NCBI GenBank assembly: GCA_947493995.1
Contig: CANLTJ010000002.1
Location: 310,001 to 374,000 of the forward strand
Length of the DNA: 64,000 nt
Source of the DNA: an uncultured Arachnia sp.
GTDB taxonomy: Bacteria; Actinomycetota; Actinomycetes; Propionibacteriales; Propionibacteriaceae
Direction of reading: 5' to 3'
Numbering within the stretch: position 1 is the stretch's first letter; every line of letters begins with the position of its first letter. Shown here in pieces: positions 24,988-34,459 of the stretch. A program made the position numbers and the translations under genes. The notes under the pieces were generated by a model, which ran no database searches, was not told the DNA's origin, and was given only the letters and a program-made list of their open reading frames with translations.

Positions 24988-25887
24988 TCAGTTTGACACG
25001 TCGAGGCCCGCGAAGAGGTCGTCAGCCGGGGTGTCGCTGGCCGGGAAGGGTTGGCCTCCGGCCCAGAGGTAGGCCTCGCCTGCAGAGGGGATCTGGCGCA
25101 TCATCGTGTAGAAGCGCCAGAAGTCCTGCTCTGGATCCACTTGGCTGCGATGTGCCAGGAGCGCGTCCGTGCTCTGTTGCAGGAATTCGCCGTACGGTAC
25201 GACGGCGGCCACCTCGTCGAGACTCGGACGGTTGACGTCGGGCTCCTCCATACGATCCCCGAAGAGGTCGATTCCTTCCTCCTTGGCGAGACGGGCCGCC
25301 TCCTGCCACATGGAAGGATTGATCGTGTTCCACACAATCCGCGATATCTGCCACGGCGCGCCCAGGTCCTGACGGTGTGCACCCACTGCCGCCAACTGGG
25401 CGGCATACATCGCGACGCGGTGCGCCTGAATGTGGTCGGGGTGCCCGTAGTTGCCGTTGGGATCGTACGTGCTGAGCACCTGCGGGCGACGCGACCGGAT
25501 CACCTCCACCAGGTGGTTCGCAGCCTCCAGCAGGTCCGCATTCCAGAACGCACCTTCCGGTACGTCGTCCGGCGGGATGACGCGACCCTTGTCGTCGGTG
25601 CTCATCCCGGTGTCGTGGTACGTGCCGGCCCCACCGAGCCACATGTGATCAGTGACGCCCATGATCCTCAGGGCGGAGGCTAGTTCCTCGATGCGGTGCG
25701 CGCCCAGTTCCGCGGGCGAGAAGTGCGTCCAGTCCGGGACCAGAATCTCACCCCGCTCCCCCAGAGTGCAGGTGACGAGCGTCACCTGAGCTCCCGAGGC
25801 GACGTAGCGCGACAGTGTGGCCGAGGACTGGCTCGACTCGTCGTCGGGGTGGGCATGAACCATCAGGAGGCGATTGTTGGCAGTCAC
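24988..25887 (-). CDS. mshB: GlcNAc-inositol deacetylase MshB (mycothiol biosynthesis)
   Basis: Zinc deacetylase of the LmbE/PIG-L family that removes acetate from GlcNAc-myo-inositol in mycothiol synthesis. Seen: zinc motif VHAHPDDES at the N-terminus, GERGEI, the MWLGGAGTYHDTGM segment, and YGHPDHIQAHRV with the third ligand His. About 299 aa. Start at GTG 25887: TATTGT sits 7 nt upstream (25895-25900). Mca, the related mycothiol amidase, is the main alternative; the C-terminal VPYGEFLQQSTDALLAHRSQV region fits MshB better. Confidence 0.85.
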   Translation of the reverse strand: MTANNRLLMVHAHPDDESSQSSATLSRYVASGAQVTLVTCTLGERGEILVPDWTHFSPAELGAHRIEELASALRIMGVTDHMWLGGAGTYHDTGMSTDDKGRVIPPDDVPEGAFWNADLLEAANHLVEVIRSRRPQVLSTYDPNGNYGHPDHIQAHRVAMYAAQLAAVGAHRQDLGAPWQISRIVWNTINPSMWQEAARLAKEEGIDLFGDRMEEPDVNRPSLDEVAAVVPYGEFLQQSTDALLAHRSQVDPEQDFWRFYTMMRQIPSAGEAYLWAGGQPFPASDTPADDLFAGLDVSN

Positions 25888-25968
25888 ATGTGCCACAATA
25901 TCCAGTCGTCCCGCGCTCCCAACTTCCGGCGATGCGTGAAATTCTCTACGACCTGACAAGATTCGCCC

Positions 25969-28329
25969 ATGACCTTTAGTTTGATGGAGCCCTCGGAACA
26001 GGACACGTGGGCTGATGCCGACTGGCCCCTAGGTGCTCATGTACGCCCCGACGGCGTGACTTTCGCCGTCCATGCTCCCGCCGCGACCCGCCTGCAGCTC
26101 GAGTTCTACGACGAGGCCGTGGGCGCCGAGGCTGGCGCGACGTTCCTTCCGGCCAAGGGCAAGGACGGTGTGTGGCGCGCCAAGATCAGCGGTGTGCTCA
26201 TCGGCACGATGTACGCCTACCGCGCGTGGGGGAAGAACTGGCCGTACAGGGTCTCGTGGAAGCCGGGATCCGGGGTCGGTCACATCTCGGATCGGGACAA
26301 GAAGGGCAATCGCTTCAACCCCAACAAGGTGCTGTTCGACCCCTACGCCCTCGAGATCACCCACACCATGTATTCCGACGTCATCCGGGACCAAGGCGTC
26401 GACAACGGCGTCTTCGGCACCGGCGACGACGATTACGACGGACAGCCCCGTCGCGACGTGGACACCGCGCCCTACGTTCCCAAGGGTGTCATCATCGCCG
26501 ACACCACGCCGATGCTTCCCAAGCCTCGAATCCCCGGAGAGCGCTCATCAATCTACGAGGCCCAGGTGGAGCAACTCTGCGGCCACCCCTCTGTACTGAA
26601 CCTCCGGGAACTTCTGAGCGGCGAGCCCGGCTTCGAGGACGTTATAGACATCCCCGAGTCGGCCATGGGCACTTACAGGGGTGCCGGGATGATGGCGCCC
26701 TACCTCAAGGCGCTTGGCTTCACGGCACTCGAACTGCTCCCGGTTCACGAGACCAACATCTCGGAGAGTGGGGAGGACGGCTTCACCAACGCCTGGGGCT
26801 ACATGACGCTGTCCTTCTTCGCACCCAATCGTCAGTACTCCTCGGACAAGAGCCTCGGCGGGCCCACGCGGGAGTTCAAGGAGATGATCAACGCCTTCCA
26901 CGAGGTGGGCATGGAGGTCTACCTCGACGTCGTCTACAACCACACCGCGGAGGGCGGGAACTGGGCCAACGACGTGACCACGACCGGATTCACCAACCTC
27001 GGAGGGTTCGCCACGGCCGATTACTACGCCATGACCAGTGGGCACGCACTCATCGACGGCGCCACCGGCACGTCGAACCAGCTCAACTTCTCCTCCGAGG
27101 CGGCGCGCTCCCTGGTCAAGGATTCACTGGCTTACTGGACCCGACAGATGGGTGTGGACGGTTTCCGGTTCGACCTGGCAACGGTCCTGGGTCGACTGCC
27201 AGCCGAGGCCCATCCCGACGACTGGGACAAGCAGAAGCGCTTCTTCAGCGAGCATCCGCTGCTGTTGGACATTGCCGAGTTCGCCGCTCACGAGCACATC
27301 GAAGTCATCGCCGAGGCCTGGGATCTGTGGGGTTACGAGGTGGGGAACTTCCCCGCAGGGTGGGCCGAGTGGAATGGGCGCTACCGGGACACGGTGCGCA
27401 AGTTCCTGAAGGGCGACGGGAACACCAGCGCATTCCTGGACATGATGAACGGCGACCACCGCCACTTCGCCGACACGGGCGGGCCGCAGAGCACCATCAA
27501 CTTCATCGACGCGCACGACGGGTTCAACATGGCCGACCTCGTGAGCTACCAGGAGAAGAACAACCACCAGCCCTACCCGTTCGGGCCCTCAGACGGCGGC
27601 AGCGACGACAACCAGTCGTGGGACTCCCGAGGCGACCAGGTGCTGCGGCGACAACGCATCCGCAATTTCTGGACGACGTTGTTCTTCTCCCGCGGTGTAC
27701 CCATGGTGGTGGCCGGCGACGAATTCGGCCGGACCCAGAACGGCAACAACAACCCGTGGGCGCTCAACAGCATTGCCATGCGCAACAACTACGAGATGAT
27801 CCCCACCAACACTCCCCATGCCGTGCCCGTCGCCGACGGTGTGGAAGCGTTCTATCACGACAACCTCGGGAAGTTCGACACCGCCGACAACGTCAATGGA
27901 CTGTTCCGCTTCGCCACGTTCATCGCCAACCTGCGGCAGCGTCACGAATCGCTGCAACAGAAGCAGTACGGCGATCTGGTGGCCGACAACAAGGACGTCT
28001 CGTACCTGTACCACTCACCCACGCTGACGGCCCATCCGGCCGAGGGTGACCGCGCCATGTCGATCTTCATCAACAGTGAGGGCGACAACTTCTGGATGAT
28101 GGTGAACATGTCGGATGCGGCCGTCGGTTTCCGTGTTCCCCTCCCGGAACGCGAGCGGGTATGGCGGAGGCTCATCGACACCCAAGCGTGGGCGGAACCG
28201 GAGCACAATTTCTGGCCGGACGGTGAGGGGGAGATCGTCTCCGACGGCGTGAACCTGGAGGCATGGTCCATCGTGGTGTTGCACGACCAGCCACGCTCCA
28301 CCGACGAAGACGACGAGGCCAGCAGCTGA
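25969..28329 (+). CDS. glgX: Glycogen debranching enzyme / isoamylase (GlgX-like)
   Basis: GH13 enzyme cutting alpha-1,6 branches of glycogen. Seen: N-terminal CBM48-like domain (WPLGAHVRPDGVTFAVHAPAATRLQLEF is its start), DVVYNHTAEGG, nucleophile region DGFRFDLATVLGR, acid region EVIAEAWDLWG and third Asp region NFIDAHDGFN. 786 aa, longer than usual GlgX (about 700), with an insertion around residues 200-230 and an acidic tail. Start ATG 25969; the first residues are not strongly supported because no ribosome binding site is seen. It is divergent from mshB. Confidence 0.92.
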   Translation: MTFSLMEPSEQDTWADADWPLGAHVRPDGVTFAVHAPAATRLQLEFYDEAVGAEAGATFLPAKGKDGVWRAKISGVLIGTMYAYRAWGKNWPYRVSWKPGSGVGHISDRDKKGNRFNPNKVLFDPYALEITHTMYSDVIRDQGVDNGVFGTGDDDYDGQPRRDVDTAPYVPKGVIIADTTPMLPKPRIPGERSSIYEAQVEQLCGHPSVLNLRELLSGEPGFEDVIDIPESAMGTYRGAGMMAPYLKALGFTALELLPVHETNISESGEDGFTNAWGYMTLSFFAPNRQYSSDKSLGGPTREFKEMINAFHEVGMEVYLDVVYNHTAEGGNWANDVTTTGFTNLGGFATADYYAMTSGHALIDGATGTSNQLNFSSEAARSLVKDSLAYWTRQMGVDGFRFDLATVLGRLPAEAHPDDWDKQKRFFSEHPLLLDIAEFAAHEHIEVIAEAWDLWGYEVGNFPAGWAEWNGRYRDTVRKFLKGDGNTSAFLDMMNGDHRHFADTGGPQSTINFIDAHDGFNMADLVSYQEKNNHQPYPFGPSDGGSDDNQSWDSRGDQVLRRQRIRNFWTTLFFSRGVPMVVAGDEFGRTQNGNNNPWALNSIAMRNNYEMIPTNTPHAVPVADGVEAFYHDNLGKFDTADNVNGLFRFATFIANLRQRHESLQQKQYGDLVADNKDVSYLYHSPTLTAHPAEGDRAMSIFINSEGDNFWMMVNMSDAAVGFRVPLPERERVWRRLIDTQAWAEPEHNFWPDGEGEIVSDGVNLEAWSIVVLHDQPRSTDEDDEASS

Positions 28330-28392
28330 CCTGTGGGTCACACAAGTAGCCCACTGGCTCACCCGCCTGCGCGATCGCCACTTCGACGGGAT

Positions 28393-28422
28393 TCAGGGGG
28401 TCGTGAGAGTGCGACCCCCTGA
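28393..28422. terminator. Hairpin terminator after glgX
   Basis: TCAGGGGGTCG (28393-28403), loop TGAGAGTG, CGACCCCCTGA (28412-28422): perfect 11-bp stem between converging genes, without a T-run. Confidence 0.7.
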
Positions 28423-28495
28423 GTTCCAGCCCCAAGGCCTGGCGCCCCCCCGGGTCTCCTCTGTTATGGCGATGGCTACCGGATCGGGCGCCCTG

Positions 28496-29110
28496 CTATA
28501 AAATGCCGTCCTGCTTCTCCGGGTCCGTCACCACATCCTCATAGCGGGGACCCGTCTCCGAAACGTCGTCAGCGAGGTTGCTGGAGAAGGTGGGGCCCTG
28601 ACCCGTCGTCGCCGATTCACCGTCGTTCGCATCGCTGGCAGATACGAAGTCCGTCTCGGACTCGTTACTGGCCTCATCCGGCTTCGCCTTGGCGGCGCTG
28701 CCCTGAACGACGTTCCGGCCCCTCTCGGCCATTTCCTTATAGCTTCGGTTGAGCTCTTCAGCGAACTTGTTCAACTGATCCGAGAGCTGGTCCAGGAAGG
28801 CCTTGGCCTTCGGAGCGTCCTCGTCCGGGTGCGCCTCGGCATACTGCTTCCTCTGCTCGTCGTAGAAGGCCTTCGCCCTCTCGCCGACAAACCCGGCGAA
28901 CCCTGCTGCCGCGTAAGCAGTCTCGGTGGCCACCTTGCGCGCTGCCTCACCGAGCTTCTCCGGGGTAAGCCTGTCCTCGCCGGGGGCGGTCTCGATGTCA
29001 TCGGTCGAGTCACGGGAGCCGGCTGCCGTCTCGTCGGAGGCCTGCTGGTCCTCCGGGTTCTCGTTGATGATGCTCTCGTTGATGTTGCTGTCATGGTTGT
29101 GCTCAGTCAT
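28496..29110 (-). CDS. Hypothetical protein, helical acidic
   Basis: 204-aa soluble protein with no family I recognise. Seen: a disordered acidic N-terminus rich in Asn, Asp and Glu, then a helix TPEKLGEAARKVATETAYAAAGFAGFVGERAKAFYDEQRKQY and a second helix LDQLSDQLNKFAEELNRSYKEM, then an acidic disordered tail. No signal peptide or membrane segment. AGGAGG precedes the ATG. Its style resembles the DUF3618/LEA-like group at 20 kb, but a link is not shown. Confidence 0.8.
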   Translation of the reverse strand: MTEHNHDSNINESIINENPEDQQASDETAAGSRDSTDDIETAPGEDRLTPEKLGEAARKVATETAYAAAGFAGFVGERAKAFYDEQRKQYAEAHPDEDAPKAKAFLDQLSDQLNKFAEELNRSYKEMAERGRNVVQGSAAKAKPDEASNESETDFVSASDANDGESATTGQGPTFSSNLADDVSETGPRYEDVVTDPEKQDGIL

Positions 29111-29241
29111 GAATCCTCCTGTGTGGTGTCGATCACGTTGTCAGCACATGTCTTCCCAGTGTGGTGCCCGAGAGGTTCATCCACAAGCTCTCGATTCCCC
29201 GACGGGGCCCACAAGCCACAAGGATCCTGTGGACGAAACCG

Positions 29242-29724
29242 TCACAGGCGTGCGACGGTGACCCCCTCGGTGATGAGTGCGCCGTCCCGGTAGGGGAGGA
29301 CCGCGTGGAACTGTCGGGAGTCGCCGTCGAAGACCCAGGGCAGGAAGTGGCGGTCGCCCTCCCACATGGGCAAGGAATCAAGGTTGGCGATGGGCACCCA
29401 GCGCAGGGGGCCGTCCTCGTTGGTCTTCGGTGGTTCGCCCTCGAAGTCATCGATCACGAAGACCAGTCCGAACCAGTCAGAGCCGTCCGAACCGAAGCCG
29501 GGCCAGGCGATGGTGCCGCGCAGCGTCAGCGATGTGGCCACCAGCCCCGATTCCTCGCGTATTTCCCGCTTCATGCACGTGACGGCATCCTCCCCCGCCT
29601 CCAGCTTGCCCCCCAGGCCGTTGTACTTCCCCCGGTGGTCGTCACCGTCGCGTTGTCGATGGACCAGCAACACCTCATCTCCGCGTCGCACGTATCCCAG
29701 GGTGCCGATGATTGCTCGCATCAC
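29242..29724 (-). CDS. Nudix hydrolase (MutT-like)
   Basis: Hydrolase of nucleoside diphosphate derivatives, 160 aa. The Nudix box is complete: GKLEAGEDAVTCMKREIREE then SGL, with the catalytic RExxEE glutamates. Start at GTG 29724: TACGTT lies 6 nt upstream (29731-29736) and no ribosome binding site is present. ATG 29721 is the next codon. 8-oxo-dGTP or another nucleotide could be the substrate. It is divergent from a lipoprotein gene by only 42 bp. Confidence 0.9.
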   Translation of the reverse strand: MMRAIIGTLGYVRRGDEVLLVHRQRDGDDHRGKYNGLGGKLEAGEDAVTCMKREIREESGLVATSLTLRGTIAWPGFGSDGSDWFGLVFVIDDFEGEPPKTNEDGPLRWVPIANLDSLPMWEGDRHFLPWVFDGDSRQFHAVLPYRDGALITEGVTVARL

Positions 29725-29730
29725 GGCCCC

Positions 29731-29760
29731 AACGTAGTCCGGCTCACGAGCGCCTACGAT
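29731..29760. promoter_or_regulatory. Overlapping divergent leaderless promoters
   Basis: Minus-strand -10 TACGTT (29731-29736, 6 nt from GTG 29724) and plus-strand -10 TACGAT (29755-29760, 6 nt from ATG 29767) share a 42-bp spacer, so the two polymerase sites overlap and must compete. Confidence 0.5.
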
Positions 29761-29766
29761 GGGGGC

Positions 29767-30309
29767 ATGTTGAAAACCATGAAGCACACCGCCCCGTGGG
29801 TCGCGGGTACCGCTCTCGCCGTCGTCCTCTCAGCCTGTGGCACGCCCGCTGAGGAGCAACCCCCCGTACCGGATTCCCTTGAGCCGTCGGCATCCGCATC
29901 AGAGTCGATGCCACCCGAGGCGGTCGAGACCGAGGCTTCCGTGCTCCCCATTAATCCGCCCGAGGACCCCGGCACCGAGCAGACATTCGACGGCGACGGC
30001 GTCACCACCGACACCATCACTGCCAATGAAATGGAGATGGAGATTCCCTTCGGACTCAGGATCCCCGCGGACACTTTGGTCACCGAAGCCAAGCCCGCAT
30101 CAATCATGATGGCTGAGGAAGACCCGGCCGCCGTAATTGCCGAAGTAGAGAGCAGTGCGGACGAGGCGGGCTACGAGACCTATGCCGAGACCACCCGTGG
30201 CAAGGTGTATGTGGGCAACGGTAACGCCGTACTCTTCGAAGCCGGTCCCCAGGCGCAGCTCATCACATGGGGTCCGGAGGAGATGAAGGACGTATTGGCC
30301 GAGACCTGA
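29767..30309 (+). CDS. Hypothetical lipoprotein
   Basis: 180 aa. Seen: signal peptide with lipobox VVLSACGT (Cys about residue 24), a Pro/Ser/Glu-rich linker to about residue 70, then a small domain with IPFGLRIPADTLVTEAKPAS and a final YVGNGNAVLFEAGPQAQLITWGP. Lipid anchoring at the outer face of the membrane is expected. Function unknown. Leaderless start supported by TACGAT 6 nt upstream. Its stop is 3 bp from the converging ilvE stop. Confidence 0.8.
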   Translation: MLKTMKHTAPWVAGTALAVVLSACGTPAEEQPPVPDSLEPSASASESMPPEAVETEASVLPINPPEDPGTEQTFDGDGVTTDTITANEMEMEIPFGLRIPADTLVTEAKPASIMMAEEDPAAVIAEVESSADEAGYETYAETTRGKVYVGNGNAVLFEAGPQAQLITWGPEEMKDVLAET

Positions 30310-30312
30310 GTT

Positions 30313-31389
30313 TCAGCCGACGCGACGCAGCCATCCGTGACGGTCCGCGGCGCGGCCGTACTGGATGTCCAGGAGATGCTGGCGCAGCGTCTGCGTGCGA
30401 GCACCCGGCTGGCCATCACCCACGGTCTCCTCGCCGCGCTCAGGCGAGTTGAAGCCGACGATCGGGGTGATCACAGCTGCCGTGCCGCAGGCGAACGCTT
30501 CGGTGACGTAGCCACTGTCCAGGCCGTCGCGGAGTTCGTCGATGGAGATGGGACGCTGGATGGGCGTCAGGCCGTGTTCCGCAGCCAGATGCAGGATCGA
30601 GTCGCGGGTGACGCCCTCCAAAATGGTGCCGAGCGCGGGGGTGAGTAGTTCATCGTCGCGCGTGATCATCATGAAGTTCATGGTTCCGCACTCCTCGAGC
30701 CATTTGTGCTCGGCGCCATCGGTGTAGAGCACCTGCCCGCAGCCGTGGTCCTGGGCTTCGGCGGCGGCTGCGAGGCTGGCCGCGTAGTTGCCTCCGCACT
30801 TGGCGGTGCCGGTTCCGCCCTTGGCGGCCCGGGTGTAGTTGGGGGTGATCCACAGCTTCACGGGATCGGGGTAATAGGCACCGGCCGGGGTGGCCAAGAC
30901 GGCGTACAGGTACTTGTGGGCCTCGCGTACACCCAGGTAGGGCTCATCAGCAATCTGGAACGGCCTGATGTAGAGACTCTGCTCGCCCGTGTTCTCCGGT
31001 ACCCAGGCGCGTTCCGCGTCCACGAGTTCCATGATTGAGTCGAGGAAAATCTCCTCCGGTAGCGGCGCCATCTGGAGGCGCAGGGCGGAGCCGACGAAGC
31101 GCATGGCGTTGCGTTCCGGCCGGAACAGCCAGATGGAATCATCGTCGTGGCGATATGCCTTGAGGCCCTCGAAGATCTCTTGTCCGTAGTGGAGGACGGA
31201 GGCAGCGGGATGAAGGCTGAAGTTCGTAGTGGGAACGATGCGCGGATTCTCCCAGCCACTGCCCTCGGTGTAATTGGCGAGCACCATATGGTCCGTGTAG
31301 TACCGGCCAAAGCCCGGATCGGCCAGCGCTGCGGCCCGCTGCTCATCCGAGGTGGGGTTGGTGGATCGTTGGAGGTCAAGAATCGCCAT
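30313..31389 (-). CDS. ilvE: Branched-chain amino acid aminotransferase
   Basis: PLP enzyme for the last step of Leu, Ile and Val synthesis and the first step of their breakdown. Seen: GRYYTDHMVLANYTEGSGW, EIFEGLKAYRHDD, the Lys-containing GGTGTAKCGGNYAASL (PLP Schiff-base region) and YTDGAEHKWLEECGTMNFM. 358 aa. Start at ATG 31389: TAGGGT lies 7 nt upstream (31397-31402). It ends RRVG, with a stop almost touching that of the lipoprotein gene. It is separate from the iol cluster that follows. Confidence 0.95.
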   Translation of the reverse strand: MAILDLQRSTNPTSDEQRAAALADPGFGRYYTDHMVLANYTEGSGWENPRIVPTTNFSLHPAASVLHYGQEIFEGLKAYRHDDDSIWLFRPERNAMRFVGSALRLQMAPLPEEIFLDSIMELVDAERAWVPENTGEQSLYIRPFQIADEPYLGVREAHKYLYAVLATPAGAYYPDPVKLWITPNYTRAAKGGTGTAKCGGNYAASLAAAAEAQDHGCGQVLYTDGAEHKWLEECGTMNFMMITRDDELLTPALGTILEGVTRDSILHLAAEHGLTPIQRPISIDELRDGLDSGYVTEAFACGTAAVITPIVGFNSPERGEETVGDGQPGARTQTLRQHLLDIQYGRAADRHGWLRRVG

Positions 31390-31511
31390 GAGCGAAACCC
31401 TACAGCTCCCGGGATGGCGAGATGGGAGCCACCAATTCGGCAGGTCAGTTGTCGTTCTCCAGCGTGGAGATATGACCCGTCTCCTCCGGTTGGCCATTAC
31501 GAGAGGCCGTT

Positions 31512-33011
31512 TCACTCCTCGCGTTTGAAGGACATGGTTGCTTCGTGGGCGCCTGATTCGGATGGCCAGCGCGAAGTGATCGCCTTCAGGCGGGTGTAGA
31601 ACTTCACACCCTCCGGCCCGTGGATGTGGGTGTCGCCCATGAGCGAACTCTTCCAGCCGCCGAAGGAGTAGAACGCCACGGGCGTCGGGATGGGGACGTT
31701 GATACCCACCATGCCGGCCTCGACTTCGAGCTGGAAAGCACGTGCAATACCGCCGTCGTTGGTGAAGATGGCGGCACCGTTGCCGAACTCCGAAGCGTTC
31801 ACAATGTTGATTGCCTCAGCATAGGTCTCGGCATGCACAATGGTCAGGACCGGCCCAAAGATCTCCTGATTGTAGGCCGGCGCCTCCAGCGGAACATCGT
31901 CCAGGACCGTCGGGCCCACCCAGAAGCCGTCCTCATGTCCATCAACCTTCAGCTCACGTCCGTCCATGACGACAGTGGCACCGCGCTGCTCAGCGTCGTC
32001 GATCAGCCCGACGATGCGCTGCTTGGCCGCACTGGAGATGACCGGCCCCATCTGCACACCCTCGTCGAGACCGTTGCCCACCGTGATGTTGACGGCGTGC
32101 TCCTTGACAAGCTCGGCGAGCTTGGGTCCGACACCGCCCACCGCAACAACAACAGGCAACGCCATGCAACGCTCACCCGCGGCACCGAAGGCTGCGGCGG
32201 AGATGTGCTGGGCTGCGAACTCAAGGTCACAGTCCGGCATCACGATGGCGTGGTTGTTCGCGCCACCGAGCGCCTGGACGCGCTTGCCGTTGGCAATGCC
32301 CTTCTCCTGCACGATACGCGCAACGGGGGTGGAACCGACAAAGGAGATGGCATCGACGCCGGGATGCTCGATCAAAGCAGTGACCACCTCCACATCACCG
32401 GCCACAACGTTGAACACACCATCAGGAAGTCCCGCCTCCTTGTACAGCTTCGCCACCAGCAGCGACGCCGTAGGAGTTGGGGTGGCCGGCTTCAGGATGA
32501 ACGCGTTTCCGGTGGCGATCGCCACGGGATGCATCCACATCGGCACCATGACGGGAAAGTTAAAAGGACACACGCCGGCCACCACACCAACAGGTTGACG
32601 AATGCTGTGGATATCGACACCGCTGGAGACATCGAAAGAATAGTCCCCCTTGAGCGCCGCACCGATCCCACACGCAAAATCGAGAGTCTCGCGTCCGCGC
32701 TGGATCTCACCAATGGCGTCGTTGTAGTCCTTGCCATGCTCCGAGACGATCGCCTTGGCGAGCTCATCCGAGTGCTGCAGCACCAACTCACGCATCTTGA
32801 ACATGATCGCGGTCCGCTTCGCCAGCGACGTCTTCGCCCACCCATTCTGGGCCCTGCGCGCCACGGCCACGGCATGATCCACATCCGCCTGGCTGGCAGC
32901 GAGCAATTCACCCTGCACCTTGCCCGTGGCCGGATCCTCCACATCGATCCTGTGTGTTGGCGTCCCCTCGTGGGGAGCCCCGTCAATCCAGTGGCTGATG
33001 ATTCTCGTCAT
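31512..33011 (-). CDS. iolA: Methylmalonate/malonate-semialdehyde dehydrogenase (CoA-acylating)
   Basis: Last step of inositol breakdown: malonate semialdehyde to acetyl-CoA and CO2, or the valine-pathway equivalent. Seen: SHWIDGAPHEG start, NAD-binding VCPFNFPVMVPMWM, ALGGANNHAIVMPD and the catalytic Cys in GAAGERCMALPVVV, specific to MmsA/IolA. 499 aa. Start at ATG 33011 with AGGAAGG 10 nt upstream. It is divergent from an inositol dehydrogenase with GT-N4-AC sites between, so it belongs to the iol regulon. Confidence 0.94.
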   Translation of the reverse strand: MTRIISHWIDGAPHEGTPTHRIDVEDPATGKVQGELLAASQADVDHAVAVARRAQNGWAKTSLAKRTAIMFKMRELVLQHSDELAKAIVSEHGKDYNDAIGEIQRGRETLDFACGIGAALKGDYSFDVSSGVDIHSIRQPVGVVAGVCPFNFPVMVPMWMHPVAIATGNAFILKPATPTPTASLLVAKLYKEAGLPDGVFNVVAGDVEVVTALIEHPGVDAISFVGSTPVARIVQEKGIANGKRVQALGGANNHAIVMPDCDLEFAAQHISAAAFGAAGERCMALPVVVAVGGVGPKLAELVKEHAVNITVGNGLDEGVQMGPVISSAAKQRIVGLIDDAEQRGATVVMDGRELKVDGHEDGFWVGPTVLDDVPLEAPAYNQEIFGPVLTIVHAETYAEAINIVNASEFGNGAAIFTNDGGIARAFQLEVEAGMVGINVPIPTPVAFYSFGGWKSSLMGDTHIHGPEGVKFYTRLKAITSRWPSESGAHEATMSFKREE

Positions 33012-33125
33012 GTCGTCTGCGCCTTCCTGTCGTATGTGATCCGGATTCCTGGTCACACGTCCCGCGCTGCTTGAGTGGGTCGCACTGCACCGCTGCTCCG
33101 CGGCGTCCCGGACATCTTACTGTCT

Positions 33126-33137
33126 TTGTATATACAA
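33126..33137. promoter_or_regulatory. Palindrome TTGTATATACAA, candidate GntR operator
   Basis: Perfect 12-bp palindrome with the GT-N4-AC core of HutC/GntR operators. It lies in the spacer between iolA and the dehydrogenase at 33263. Confidence 0.6.
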
Positions 33138-33201
33138 TAGAGGGGAGTCTCCTCTCTTAGCAAGTGGCCTCGCCGTATCGGCAGTGCTATTGCGCGCCCG
33201 C

Positions 33202-33214
33202 TTGACAGTACAAA
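33202..33214. promoter_or_regulatory. TTGACAGTACAAA, promoter box and possible operator
   Basis: Reverse complement TTTGTACTGTCAA matches TTTGTACTGACAA at 46217 in 12 of 13 bases. It also contains a -35-like TTGACA for the dehydrogenase gene that starts at 33263. Confidence 0.5.
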
Positions 33215-33262
33215 TGACCGCTCAGTACGGTTCGAGGACATCGAGCTTCGCGAAGGGCCCTC

Positions 33263-34291
33263 ATGAACATCCCCGTCCAGCCACACGCAGTAGCACTTCT
33301 CGGCGTTGGACGCATCGGCATCATGCACGCCAGCATCCTGGCCGCCCACCCACTCGTGGAGAGACTCGTCCTCGCGGACGTGGACCCTCACCGCGCAGCG
33401 CACGTTGCAGCGCAACTGGGATGCGAGAGCGCACCCGTGGAAGCAGTGCTGGACCCGGACAATCCGCTCTCGCTGGACGGTCTCATCATTGCCACCGGCA
33501 CGGATACACACGCCGATCTCCTCATCACCGCATCCCAGATCGGCCTTCCAACGTACTGCGAGAAGCCGATCGCACTTGATCTTGCGCAAGCCCTCCAGGC
33601 TGAACAGGCTCTGATGGAATCCAACGTGCCGCATCACATCGGTTTTCATCGTCGTTTCGACGTGGGCTACACACGTGCCCGGGACCTGCTGCATTCCGGA
33701 GGGCTCGGCGAATTGCGCCGCTTCCATGCCCTGACCTGCGATCCACAGCCCCCTGCCGACCGATTCATCCCCGGCTCCGGCGGCGTCTTCCTGGACTGCA
33801 ATGTTCACGACTTCGACATCCTGCGCTGGGTGACCGGGCGTGAAGTGGTGGAGGTGTATGCCACCGGGTCTGCGCGCGGCTCGAAGGCCTTCGCAGAGAA
33901 CAACGATTTCTCCGATTCCGTGGCCATCCTGACGTGCGACGACGGCACCGTGGGCAGCGTCCACTCCTCCCGCTACAACGGCCAGGGCTACGAAGTGCGT
34001 CTGGACCTGATGGGCACGGACGGCTCCGCCAACGTGGGGCTCGACAACAAGGTGCCATTCCGCTCGATGGAGGACGGCGTCGAGTTCCCGCCGGAGGCTC
34101 CGTGGGACGACTTCATTGCCCGCTTCCTGCCCTGTTATGAGCGTGAGCTCGACCATTTCCTGCGCAACACGATGGCCGGGCTGCCCAGCGCGTGCACGGC
34201 ACACGATGCCGTAGCCGCACTCAAGATCGCACTGGCCTGCAACAAGTCGCGCGACGAGCGCCGTCCGGTCAAGGTGTCTGAGATTCAGTAG
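33263..34291 (+). CDS. Gfo/Idh/MocA-family inositol dehydrogenase
   Basis: 342-aa NAD(P)-dependent dehydrogenase. Seen: VALLGVGRIGIMHASILA, YCEKPIALD with the catalytic Lys of EKP, HIGFHRRFDVGY (typical of IolG and relatives), and SGGVFLDCNVHDFDILRW with the conserved HDxxH-like D/H catalytic group. Likely oxidises myo-inositol or an isomer to an inosose. GAAGGG precedes the ATG. A second such enzyme lies at 39552, so one of them may act on scyllo- or chiro-inositol. A hairpin follows 168 bp downstream. Confidence 0.85.
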   Translation: MNIPVQPHAVALLGVGRIGIMHASILAAHPLVERLVLADVDPHRAAHVAAQLGCESAPVEAVLDPDNPLSLDGLIIATGTDTHADLLITASQIGLPTYCEKPIALDLAQALQAEQALMESNVPHHIGFHRRFDVGYTRARDLLHSGGLGELRRFHALTCDPQPPADRFIPGSGGVFLDCNVHDFDILRWVTGREVVEVYATGSARGSKAFAENNDFSDSVAILTCDDGTVGSVHSSRYNGQGYEVRLDLMGTDGSANVGLDNKVPFRSMEDGVEFPPEAPWDDFIARFLPCYERELDHFLRNTMAGLPSACTAHDAVAALKIALACNKSRDERRPVKVSEIQ

Positions 34292-34459
34292 AACACCGGC
34301 CGCACACAGCTGCTGGCCGGGTGAAGCCCGCTCTGCTCGCTGCGCGGAACTGATTGAGGGTCAAGCCAACGTCAACGGCCAGGTCGTCGACCTAGCCGTT
34401 CAGAATGTTTGCACTGGAAAGCCATGCTCTCTTCCAGGGACGCGTGGGTGGACACAAGC

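Noticed and set aside
24532..24996. Open frames of repeated VSGQDVSRRPPDAACPV-type peptides
   Set aside because: They are products of the 41-bp repeat read in three frames; 41 is not a multiple of 3, so the same peptide shifts frame, and no ribosome binding site is present.
26172..28049. 625-codon plus-strand open frame inside glgX
   Set aside because: Arg-rich shadow frame; the glgX frame has all GH13 motifs.
34398..34415. Seventh regulon site (AATGTTTGCACT)
   Set aside because: It resembles the operator at 38302 but lies between converging genes, so no promoter role is evident; kept only as a note.
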